Shown here piece by piece: positions 47,301 through 58,415 of a DNA stretch of 64,000 bases. The translations under genes and the position numbers were made by a program. This DNA comes from Volvox africanus (Eukaryota; Chlorophyta; Chlorophyceae; Chlamydomonadales; Volvocaceae): contig BSDZ01000025.1 of assembly GCA_030268105.1 (NCBI GenBank), positions 1-64,000 on the forward strand. Direction: 5' to 3'. Position 1 is the stretch's first letter; the number at the start of each line of letters is the position of its first letter. The notes below the pieces were generated by a model that had not been told where the DNA came from, did not search any database, and was given only the letters and a program-made list of their open reading frames with translations.

Positions 47301-50300
47301 ACGCGGAAGGCTGTCATTGACACCACCTGAGGTCCGAGCAGCATCACAGTCATCGGCAGGATCGATTGCAGGTTGCTGGATGGGCTGAACCTCAGGTTGA
47401 TGGTCCGGTCGGCCCTTCATAACCTGCAAGAGAAGCGCAAATGATGTGTTGAAACCATAACGGCGCCAGTGTGTATACGTTTGTGTATGTTCCCTGCAGA
47501 CGTGCGCTATGCGCTATGGACAATGATGCCAAAACAAGACAAGAATGCCAACCGGTGCCTCGCCCACGGAGGGCTCCGTTCAAGGACTCCGCCAAATAGG
47601 GAAAAGGTCGCGCACCTGTGGGTTTGGACCCAGCCCTGCAGCAGAATGCCGCTGCAGCAGTTGCAGGCCCACCGAGAGGGCACCGAGATTGGCAGCCAGC
47701 GCTGCCGCCTCCCCCCCTTGGGCCGCCCCACCGCCCTCTCGCAGCTGCATCGCCAGGTACTGCAGCCCGGACCGGGTAGCGGCCGGAACCCCGACCTCTG
47801 AATTCAGATCTAGAACTACCGGCGGTTGTTGCTGTTGTTGTAGCGGCTGTTGCTGTGTAAGTTGTGCCGACTGTAGTAACTGTGCCGGCTGTAGCAGCTG
47901 TGCCGAATGCTGCAGCTGCGGCAACTGTTCTGACTGCTGCCGCTGTGCAGGAATTTGTAGGGGTTGCGGTTGCGGCTGTGGCAGTTGTGGTGGCTGTTGG
48001 GACGGTTGCGGCTGAGACGGGTGTGGCGGCTGCGCAGGGTGCGCAGGCTGTTGTTGTGATGGCGACGATTGTTGCTGTGGCGGCGGAGCGGCAAGCTGCG
48101 CACGTGCCGCAAGGAAATGCTGCAGCAGCGACCCAACAACCGCGGCTGCCTCTACCGAGGTCGTGGCAGCGGCGGGGACGTGGTTCAGATTGCCGGCTAC
48201 CATGCCAGCCGGTGCCGGGGAGGTTTGTCTGTTGCCCGGTCCCGTGCCAGCGGCTCCAACTCCAGCGACACCACTGCTGCCTGCGGCTATCAACGCCGCC
48301 GCTAGGCCCGTCAGCCCACTCGAGGGAGCGGCGAGTTGCTGCTGTGCAGTCGTTGGCGCCGGCAGGGACGCGCCGCCGGCATGTAGCTGCTGCCCAGTGG
48401 TGCCGGAAGCAGCTGCTGTAGCCCCTGCAACCCGGCCTATGGCACCAGCGGGCTGCTGGGCTAGCCGCCCCGCTGCCGCCGTCACCGCCTGCACGGGCGC
48501 GGTGACCAAGGGCGCATCCTTGAAGATGCCCCACCCCGGGTGTGCCGGTATCAACCACGCCGCTGTGGCCTGTCGCTTCAGCTGGCGCACGATATTCAGG
48601 GCGGGGCCATCCAGTTCGTCCTCCGGGCTGATGCGGAATCCGCCCCCACTGACGGGGTGGAGCAGGGCTGACGAGAGCATTACGGGTAAGCAGGAGTTAA
48701 GATTGTGAAAGGAAAGAAGGATCATCAACGCAATGAAGCCCGGCCCGGAATAATACCGTAGTTGGCTATGTTGGGGGCGGATAGGTCACGCAGCCTGAAG
48801 CTGGGAGGTTCAAGGCAATGAGGTAAAGTTGTCCCTATTGCTTTGGTGGCGGATCCCCAGGATGGCAGCAATTACATGTCGGAGGCCTGCATGTAGTTGG
48901 CGGCCGACTGGAATGGGTGTGCGAAGAGGCCTGGTGGGACTTGCCTGGAGGCAAAGGGTGAACCTCTTTGATATCACAAATGGCGCGGACAGGTTTGTTT
49001 GGGCCGCAGGTACTCCATAGGATTCTACTTCCCGAGCCCTTGGATTGCTCGTGGCCATTCCGGTGCTGTGCCCATCGTGTCTTCCGACTGAGGGACTGCC
49101 ATTGGGTTGGAGCACCCTGCAAACCGTCGTATGATCCCTCGTCTCCTCCCCGGGTGTCTCCGGCGCGGTGGACGATGATTGCCTCAGCGTATTTAAAACA
49201 GCCCAGGTTTCGTACGTCCTCCTCCTCCCATCTCCTTCCCTCCATGCTAACTCTACCCCGTTCACCGCCCGCACGTATTGGTCCACCCTTCACTCACAAA
49301 CAGGATCTTTCAGCTGCACCGCGCCGTATTTACATCCAAACAGGAGCCCAATGCTGAGGGGCGCGCCGGGGGCCCTCGGAGGCGACCACAGCCGCCGGCG
49401 GAAGTCCGACAGCACCGCTTGGGCCGCGTGGGCGGCCGCCTCCTCCCACTTCTCGCGTGACAGCTTAAGAAGCATTTGAAGCTGCAGCGCGTTTAGGCGC
49501 AGTTGGGATTTGGGGTCATGTAAGTTGGGGGTAGGGGATCACATTGGTGGTGGTCCGTGACGGACTTTGCCGTCAGTGGAAGCAGGTGACGGTACTTTCG
49601 GAGTGCCGCATACGCCGGCAGCAGGTGATCATTTTCGTTACCTGTCACGCCTTCACATCGCAACATGACCCCAATCCTGCCATGTCCATATCCCGCCACC
49701 GCCACCACTTCCGCCACCACCACCACTTCCGCCACCACCGATACCGCCACCAACTCCTACTCACCATCTTTTTTAGCTGGCCGTCTTTATCCGCCTCCTC
49801 TACCAATGCCAGGAACTGCCCCACGCTGACCACACTAGCGGATATCCCCGCCGGAATCGTCAGGTTGAGGCCCAGCTCTGCCGCCGCCGCCGGCAGGTCC
49901 ACTAATTTCTTGATGGTCTCTCGCCCGATGTGTTCAATCTTGCTGACGTGATCATCCAATAGCGGGATATCGGCTTTGTTGGCTTGTTTGACTCTGCGGG
50001 TGGCCACCTGACAAAGCGAGAGCGGGGCCACGGCCGGGGGTTGGGGCCTTTGGATAACTAAGGACGTTACAGGGAAATGGAAATTGGGGGCGGAAATTGG
50101 CACCCTATATCTCGGGGGTGAATGGTTCAGCAATAAAGAAACAATACAAGCCGCATACCCACGCTGCTGTCGCCGCGTATCGCTCTTCGCATGCAGCTGG
50201 ACAGCCAACGCAAGATATAAACTGCAGGGCCGGATATGATATGTCCAGTTGGTGACCCAGCCCACGCACCACAAAGTCCTCCGAGACAGCATATCCATAA

Positions 50301-53300
50301 GCCGGCATCGACAGCGCCGTGTCCTCCATCGACACCGCCGACACGAGCAGCCGGAAGGGCGGCTTCCGACCCGTCAACAGTGCCTCACTGCTGTCCGTCA
50401 CTGTCAGCTCCGGAAGTGTTGCCACGCCGCGCTAGTTATGATACGTTGGGGGTGGGGTGGGGTGGGGTGGGGTGGGGTGGGGTGGGGTGGGGTGGGGTGG
50501 GGTGGGGTGGGGTGGGGTGGGGTGGGGCAAGGGGATCAGGTTCGCGCTGATGGATGCATGGATGGACATGACATCGCGCTGGTGTGTGCGAAAGAAGCCA
50601 GGTGCGGCATGCAGTGTTTCCAAGAAGAATGCAACTGGAGAGCGAGTCCAGGTGTGACGGAGAAGGGACATCTGGGGTCGAGGTGGCGCTGGGTTGGGAA
50701 GGACAATCGCGTTATGCGCACCCTTCCGCCATGCGCTCGAAGGCGAATGAATGCTAGGTGACGTGCCCCAGATTCATCAAACCTAGAGTCCCGCAGTTTC
50801 CAGTAAACTGAGCCCAGATCACACCTTGCATCTTAACGCAGGTACAAGACTAACGGCAATGTTTTATTCCATCATATTCTGTACACGCTCACCTGTGTCG
50901 CGATCCACCATCCGCCATGCACCCTGTCCCACCCGGCTACAAGTGGACACCCATTTCGCACTACACACGCCTCTTCCTGCCCATCTCGCGGACGGCTCAA
51001 GCAGCTGAAGCAATGTCGCCCGTACCTCCGGCTTAATCAGAATCCTCCGGGATGGTGGAGTTCCAGTCGCCGGGCCACCCGGCTTAGTCTGCAGCAGCGG
51101 TTCGTCCTGCCAGTGCAGACATCATAGACACGAGATTGCGTTCCCCGTATGTTAAATGTATGTGTGCAGGCGCAGTGAGAGACAATAGTGTCCAGTGAGG
51201 TCATTTCAACAAAAAACACCAACGGGAATGCGATCGGAATATGCTCATTATGAGGCCCCGGATGCCACCTGTCTTAGCACAACGCACATCCAGACAAGCT
51301 AAAATCGCAGCCCCGTACCCAAAGTCCACGCACTGCTAGGGTTCTTCCGGACTGAATCGGAGACCCCGAACTGAGGGCCAACTCCAACTGACCTTATGGT
51401 TATTTAGCTTGAAGCACGCCCTCAAGTCGTCCTCCCCAAGTATCCGATTGTCCCCGCCCCGCTCCTTGAACATTACGCCGTCCAGGAGGATGACCTGGTA
51501 GTAGCCGCGGTAACGGCGTCATGCAACTTGCATGCGAAAGATGAGCGCAATTGATAAGATGCGCGGCGGAACAAGGCAGCTGACACAGGGCGTCAACGTA
51601 GCTGCAGGAACGTGCTTGACGTGCTTCCAAGTACAGCTCACGTCAAGAAGATGACATCTGTCACAGACCATGATAATGCCGTTGCTTTCGAGCCGTAACA
51701 CGCGCCTACAGTCGCAAACTTCGCAGGCCCCCTGACCTAGACCGCCTACCCGAGCCTGCATCCTCGTCAACTTTCAACTGGTGTTGGATTTGCGCCAACA
51801 CCTGGTCTGTCTTGTGCCCAACCAGAGTCCCCAGCTTAAGTTGAGAAGAGAGTCGGTCTGAACGGGAAGTCACGTCCTGAACGGGAAGTCACTGCCTATG
51901 CCTATTCCCGACCCGCATCGCCACCCTCTCCTTAGTATCCATTTTCCCTATTCCAGGCCCTTCCTGGGTTCCGGCGTAACCGACATCTCCAAACGTGTGG
52001 TTTGGATTCCCTGACTCTCCGAGGGTGTCATGTAGCAACGAGCATGCATACGAGTCAGATGCAGTCATCCGCCGCTTTAAAGTCTTCTGCTCAAACTGAT
52101 CCGACTCAATCGTTCGCACCTCCAGCATGACGTTATTGAACTCGTCTTCCTCCAGCAGCGGTCCAGGGGCAGGACCCACCATCGACCCGCCCATTGCAGG
52201 ACCGGCCCCGACTGTCCCCGTCGCCCCTGCTGTTTCCCCGGCTGCAACTCCCTCCGGTGCAGGTACCTTTCTCCGAACCTCCACCCGTATAGGCGCGCTG
52301 CACTTGGCCTTGAGCACGTCACCCACCAGATACTTCTTGCAAAAGTTACGATCGCATAGTCGCATGGGATTGTACTGACACAGCGTGCACTGGGAGTCGC
52401 GGCAGCCCAGCGCGCTGCCAACGTGCGGATTGAGGGAGGCACAGAGTGAGAGCGTAAAGAGGGACATAACCGGGTGCGAGAGGTGCAACGAGACGAGCAG
52501 AGCACCACAGAAAAGGTCATAGGCATCTGGCATAACTGCCAAGTGCTCATGCCTGCCCGCATGCCGTCAGTTTGCAGCGGCACGGCTGGTTATGTTCCAT
52601 ACCACAAATCTTGCATTTCTACGAATGGTCCACCAACTTTTCGGGTGCGACACCCGGAACGTCCCCACGGTGCATGCCGACAGGCCAGCACTGCAGCATA
52701 TTGTGTGGCGTGTGCTGGTAGACGCGCGCAATACGCCCCATCCTCTCCGCGGCCGCGGCACACCAGAATCCCCACACGTCTGGTAGCCTTGCGCCCGTAC
52801 GTATGAGCTTCCCGCACAGTAATACTTATATTTTTTGCCAGCCGTCTTTTGCGCTTGCTGCTTCCCTACCTCCGCAAGGCCATGGAACAAAGCTCAATGG
52901 TGTCACGCTGACCACCATCTATCTCTGGATCGTCTACTCACCAGCATTCGTGTCTGAAAACCAGTCGTATGGAGCCGAGGGTGGCGGCGTCGATCTCCTC
53001 GCTTGCGGAGCTGCTTGCTCCTTGATGCTGGTGCGAGCCCGCTGCCGCTGTCAATGCCGCCATCATGGGCGTAAGAGAGCCACCCGGCGCATCTGCACCT
53101 GCACCGCTAACCAGTCCCAGCCCGTCTGTCGTCAATGCGGGCACTGGCGGCGGCGAAGGTGAGGCCGGCAGCAGCTGCGACTGCGGCCGCGACTTGGCGG
53201 GCAATGCTCCCAAGGCGTCGATGTTGGCGCTGGACATAACGTCGCCACTAGCGCCAACTCCCTGCACGCCCACCTTTCCTCCACCTTCTCCAACCGCGGA

Positions 53301-53543
53301 GCCGAACCCGGCCGCCGGTGCCTCCGCCGCCGACGGTAAGGCAGTGAAAGCTAGTTTCGTGCCACCAGCGCCGCCTTCTTCAGCAATAGGATGCTCAGTT
53401 ATGAGCTTCAGAATTTGAGGAAGCAGTGGCTCTTGCAGGAGGTCCTCGGACAGAGCCTGCTGGACCTGTGCGTCGGACAGCTGGGGAGCATGCTGTGCTG
53501 CGAAGCGACTCGCGAAGGAACGTAGCCGGGCGACCACATACAC
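44314..53543 (-). CDS. Large CBP60-like (calmodulin-binding protein 60 fold) protein, at least 11 exons, 5' end unresolved
   Basis: Exons: 53,543-52,942; 52,414-52,052; 51,705-51,669; 51,494-51,393; 51,106-51,026; 50,431-50,270; 50,007-49,765; 49,481-49,298; 48,667-47,616; 47,423-46,506; 46,272-44,314 (TGA). All phases fit; 5,703 nt, about 1,900 residues. The first listed exon begins at an acceptor (CCCCAG|GTG), so earlier exons exist. Exons 1-8 carry, in order, segments like plant CBP60: IRLVFRHEC, a Cys-rich insert, VILLDG, ATLPELTVTDSSE (399-411), a RLLV..V strand, SKIEHIG..TIKKL, VGQFLALVEE, LSREKWEEAAAHA (537-549), LLFGCKYGAVQL. This likeness is from memory and remote; CBP60s are plant immune transcription regulators. 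Exons 9-11 are low-complexity: Gln/Pro-rich, then Gly/Ala-rich, ending in a GRPRGRPRGRGRGR AT-hook-like or RGG-like tail. A nuclear role is inference. Confidence 0.6.
49690..49752. repeat. CCA/CCG trinucleotide-rich tract in an intron
   Basis: Repeats of ccgccaccac and relatives directly follow the donor ATG|GTGAGT (exon ends at 49,765) of the CBP60-like gene. Read on the minus strand it is TGG/CGG-rich and produces a false Val/Trp-rich frame. Confidence 0.7.
50446..50527. repeat. (GGGGT)n pentanucleotide repeat, about 16 copies
   Basis: Nearly perfect GGGTG repeats on the plus strand, inside an intron of the minus-strand CBP60-like gene and ending about 15 bases before an exon. In the transcript it reads (ACCCC)n next to the acceptor, where it may serve as the pyrimidine-rich tract. 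The plus strand could fold as a G-quadruplex. Confidence 0.95.
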
Positions 53544-56500
53544 CTGGGGTGGCGGTGGAACGACGAGAAGTGACGCCTTACGAAAAAAGCAACGTCCGGG
53601 GAACCGGTGGGATGTGTTATGTGGGTTCTGTAGGTTATGCTCCTTCGTTCATAATTGATTTCTGTCGCTGACCCTCCCCTTCGGAAAGACGGGATCCCAA
53701 TTTGATAAATAGACGTACGGCTCGCATACATTGCGGAATAAAGGATTCTGCTCGGGGATAGTGGGAAGTAGATCCTAACCTATGCACACGCCCAGAGCTT
53801 GGAAAGATATGTAAGCTCGACGTTTTTGCTCTCGGGAGCTGGTGTGAGGAAACCGGGTTTAAGTCTCCCAGTGCAGATGGGGACATTGCTACCGCCGCTC
53901 GTGCACGACTTGCAAGTGCCACTGTAAGAATCAGTTGAGGGTTCGCTTTGAAATGTTTTCTCTGTGAGCGCTATTCAAAATCCAACCAGTTGTGGCAGCA
54001 CGTGGCAATAAGGCTACACATTTCTGTAACGGGTCCCTTGTCGGCCGCAACTTAGCCGTAATATAATATAGATTGCACGGATCCTAATGCTATATATTAA
54101 ATGATGCTTCACGCGTTTGCCCATATCTCAGTCCGCAGTTGTCCCGTTCAGCAAATTCCAGCTGACTGAGGGCACAATGGAAAAAGTAAGTTGGAAAGGA
54201 TGATATCCTCGTGTTTCCAAGTACTCAAGAAAAGACAATCAACGGCGCAATTTGCTCTTTCCAAAGCCACTTAAGGTCATCTGCAGCGGATTTTGCTCTT
54301 CAAGTCTAGCGAGGACGTGCGTACAAATTAATATAGTAAGGAACGTCACCTCGAATTTGTTCTTCAGGTCATTCGCCATTACAGAGGAAAGACAGTCCAG
54401 ACACCGTCGCCCCGAGGAAGGGGCGAGCGGCCCAGCAGCCGCCAGCCTTAGATGCCAGCAAGTCGAATTAGCAGGAGCTCAACACATATATTGCAACCTG
54501 CGGGTTAAGCACATTGTCCTAGCTTCCAGTTTCGCAGGTTCCCAGTTTCCAGTACCTGAAAGCGGATACTACAGAGGAAACGATTGAGTAATTATGTTAA
54601 TGGATATAGAAAACAGGCGCAATATGTTTGGGAAAACTTACAAAGATATGTTATACAGTATAGGGGACAGGAGATGTTCAGCCCGCGCGTGCTGCCCAGT
54701 AGATGATGTCCTTAAATGTGTCGTTTTGCATAACATGTTTTGTCTATGGACAGGCAACTAATCGCCCGCCTTCCTTTGTCGCATCTATCCCAGCGGTACG
54801 ACATCAGTATAGAAGCTGTTGTCCCGGAAAAGTTCACGACAGTGATTTGCGTGGCTTGAAGACAGAATGGTGTGCATTGCCCTCTCTTGAACCGTTGCCC
54901 TAGCCTTCCTGTTATTTTCTCACGTGCATCTCTAGTACGACCAAGCACATTCACTCTCCGCACATGTAAACAGTCTATCATCTTAAAATGCTGCAGTCCG
55001 TCTGTATTTTGATCCCTTTTAGATAGCTGGTGCCACTGTTATAACAAACCGTCAACAGACATGCCTTGCATATGGATTTCTGGCACCGGCTCAGAAATCA
55101 AAGGACATCTTGGGTGTTCGGCATCTGGGGAAGCTGTATAAGATAGAGGCCGTTGAAGGCCATTCAGCACCACGCAGCGGTGGCATGGCGGTTTGTAGTT
55201 GGGGGTTTGAGGGGGTTTCCCACTGGCTCACGACGAAGGAGCAGATATCGTTGCAGCTCAGCGAGCTCAGTAGGCCAAGGGCTTGCCATAGATGCTGGTC
55301 AGTTAGCAGTTTGGCCTAGGTAGCTTGCTTCGATTGGAAAGCCGTACAGTGGCCGTCCGTTGCACTTAAGAAGAATAACAAAGGAGACAATGACAATTTG
55401 AGGCAAACCAGGGTCCTGCGATTTCCATATGCTGATTTGTGTCCCGTTCATCATGAATTCACAACAAGTGTGCGAATCGACGCTATTTTAGGTTGGATGG
55501 AAGTGCAGGAGTATATACGGACCACCCTGGACCACTGCCGCAGAGAATAGAACTGTCCGCAGTCGCTTTGGGGGGTGCCCTTATTCGCAACGAGGGGCAT
55601 CCCCAGATTTTCCCTCAGACTGCACGGATTAGTCTGGTGCATTTTGTTGCGCTGATGAGACGCAACTTCTTATTGTGGAGTCTCAGATCTTCCAGGCCGC
55701 GAAACATACCGCAAAAGCTTTATCGGCTGCATAGCCCTGATATGCACCAGCCACGCCGATTCCGTTTGTTTGTCCGGGTGATGTACGAACGTAAACTGCT
55801 GGCGTCCATACAAAATGAGCGTCGCGCGTGGTGTGATACTATGTGTTGCACCAGGTCAGCAGTACATGATGCTGGTCAATAACACAGCGCTATGCCATCC
55901 AGCTCCTCCCTTCCTCTGTAAAACAACGAACGGCGCGGACATGCAGTGCAATGCCACTTTGCAGGGATGCAAGCAAGTGTTAACTTTCAGAATGATCAGT
56001 GTGCCACATCCAGAGAAATGCTCATGCATCTAGTAAACACGGGAATATTGCAGGTCCCTGTACGTTGAACAGATTGAGTCTCCACATGACAAAGAAAGGA
56101 AATATTTGAGCAAGCATGGCCGGTAACCGACATGCATGGGAGTAAAATTGTGTGATGAGGTTGGCAGAAAGGAATTACGAAAGTCCATGTATATCCGAAA
56201 TGATGCCACAAGTTGAGGAGGACCCAAAATGGCTTAAGAAGATTTCCCTAAATGCGGTGTAGGTGTAACAGGGCGAATGGCGCAGAAGCGCCAGAAAGAG
56301 CGAAACTGACTTGTTGTAATTTGGCTTTTATGACAATAACTTAATTGCGTAATAATAGATTAGTTATTATAAATCTAACGCTTAGAACTTGGACAAGTCG
56401 CATGGAACCACTTGCATGCGAGCATTCGTACAACGGTGTCAGTTGTAGAATGCGCGCCAGTTTTGAACAGACGTAAGGCCCCTTTACGAGCCAGGCAGCG

Positions 56501-58415
56501 CTATTTAAGGCGCCTGGATATTGCAGGGAGACACTTCTTCTTCTTTCTTTGCAACTACTACCATAATGTAATCTATAAGGAGTCACCCTTACGCCGCGTG
56601 CCCTACGGCACAATGACTCGGAGCTCGCCATATAGCTATCCCTAACAGCTAGGCGACCCCTCTGTTACAGTAGGGTTGGAGTCTTGGAGAAGGCCCTGCA
56701 GAAGGGGTCGTCGTACGTACTGCTATAGGTTTCGGAGTTATGTTGATGGGAGTCCCAGTGTTTGAGCCTAGGGAAATTATGGGGTCCTGATGAGTAGTTT
56801 GGTTTGAAGGTTTCTGATAACTTAGTGTAGAATGGCTAGCAGTCCACTCCATAATGAAGCCACAGCTCATCATGGCGGCAGAAAAGAGAAGGGCCTATAA
56901 TGGCGTTTTCTAACACACGGCGCAATAGTGTGTAAAGCCGGGGCGCGAGTTCCGCCAGGTCGCAGACCTTATGCAGCGCCAGCCACCATAGGGCAGCCGC
57001 AAGCAATTGGCATCACCACCTATAAGCTGCACTAGAGGGAATGACGACAGCACGTAAACGTGATTAGCAAGGCATTGTATATTCGCATTGAGACTACGGG
57101 GGCAAAAAGATTCCGGTTCGGATGCCCAGCTATTAAGAGATCACGACATGTCCGGTGGTACAGGGACAAGAGCTTCAAGCATGTACGAAGCAACGACCAG
57201 AAATCCTTGCACCATGACCTGGCACCAAGGGATCCTAGCCACTGGCTGGGTCCGCCAGCATTTGTCGGTAATATTTCACTGCGCCTCCTGCCGTGAAGGA
57301 AGGCTTTGTTTCATATGTGCTCCCCTTTTTATTTCCGTGGTGCAGCCCAATTGATTTTTATGTTTCTTTCTGGCTTGAAATAATTAATTAACGGACCGGT
57401 CTGTGCCTGGGCAATATATTTACCCAGCTACGACAGACGTCCTGCATTTTGCTTAGCAGTATTAGACTACTGTTTGTAGATATTGTGCGTTTTACCTTAC
57501 TATGGGTTATCTTATTTTTCATCCGTCATTAGGACAATATGTTCTTTTTATTATACAGCGCTTTAAAATGTCTATTTACACTCTTCACACCTGAGCAAGA
57601 AGCCATTTGAACCGTCGCATTCAGTAGCTTCAACACTACTCACTGTTTCCTTGCTTTCATTGTGGATTGTGCAGTCGCACTGTTTGTTTAGCATCGGTTT
57701 TGATGTTTTCAAATGAGGTCCTTCGTTGGCGGATCGCTAGAACAAATAAATCAACTGCATTTATATCACCGAACCACCCTCAGCTTAAAGCTGAAGGTGT
57801 TTATAATATAGATTCCATTTAAAGTTAACCTCGTTCCATTGTTTTACCTTTTTGTTCCTCCATACACATATAAGTACAAGCGAGGAAGTAATAGATAATG
57901 ATAGAAATTCTTGATATGGGTAGTGTAGCACTAGGCCTTGCTACGGCTATTTCCAACTATATGCAACTTTTGTAGTTTTCAAATACAAGAAAAATATCGC
58001 TAACCAGCGCTGTAATGACGGCCTCGGTGCGCGAGGGCGCTTCGGAGGTAATAAGCTAAAGGCTGTCCGAATTCCATTTTCAGTAAACATAGCGCGCCAT
58101 AACCAAAACTAGCTTCGCGCGCCTGGTGACCATCGCCTCAAGCTGGGTCGCACGTTGTCCAAATGCTCAGGCACGCTAATTGTCTTACCTAGCCAATCCA
58201 AATGACATTAAATACCATGTATAATACTATTGTAGTGTGTCCAGAACATGTATGCGGCTATGTACGCATCCGTACGGGTCACTGTCTCGTGTAACAGCAT
58301 GGGGAGCACATGGGGCCCCCGTACGCTGCTCCGCGCGATGTCAATTCCTCTCAACTGGCGGGCCTCAACATTCGCACAAGCTACCTTCTATGAGGTACCA
58401 CTGGGTTTATTAGCG
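53544..58415. other. Long intergenic region; only the missing 5' exons of the CBP60-like gene expected
   Basis: About 4.9 kb. The first few hundred bases should hold the upstream exon or exons and promoter of the CBP60-like gene, which I could not fix. The rest has many short open frames (for example 54,252-54,587 and 55,493-55,882 on plus) with no recognisable motif. 57,360-58,000 is distinctly AT-rich. No tRNA, rRNA or transposase seen. Confidence 0.5.

Noticed and set aside
46437..48708. Long plus-strand open frames opposite the CBP60-like gene
   Set aside because: They are antisense shadows of GC-rich, low-complexity coding exons on the minus strand.
50446..50527. Interstitial telomere repeat
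   Set aside because: GGGGT pentamers do not match the TTTTAGGG or TTTAGGG telomere types of green algae and lie within an intron.
52567..52890. Extra CBP60-like exon between 52,942 and 52,414
   Set aside because: Cys-containing frames exist there, but the direct join of 52,942 to 52,414 already fits in phase and keeps motif order.
55493..55882. 129-codon plus-strand frame as a gene
   Set aside because: No recognisable motif, no convincing splice context, and similar frames occur on the opposite strand.
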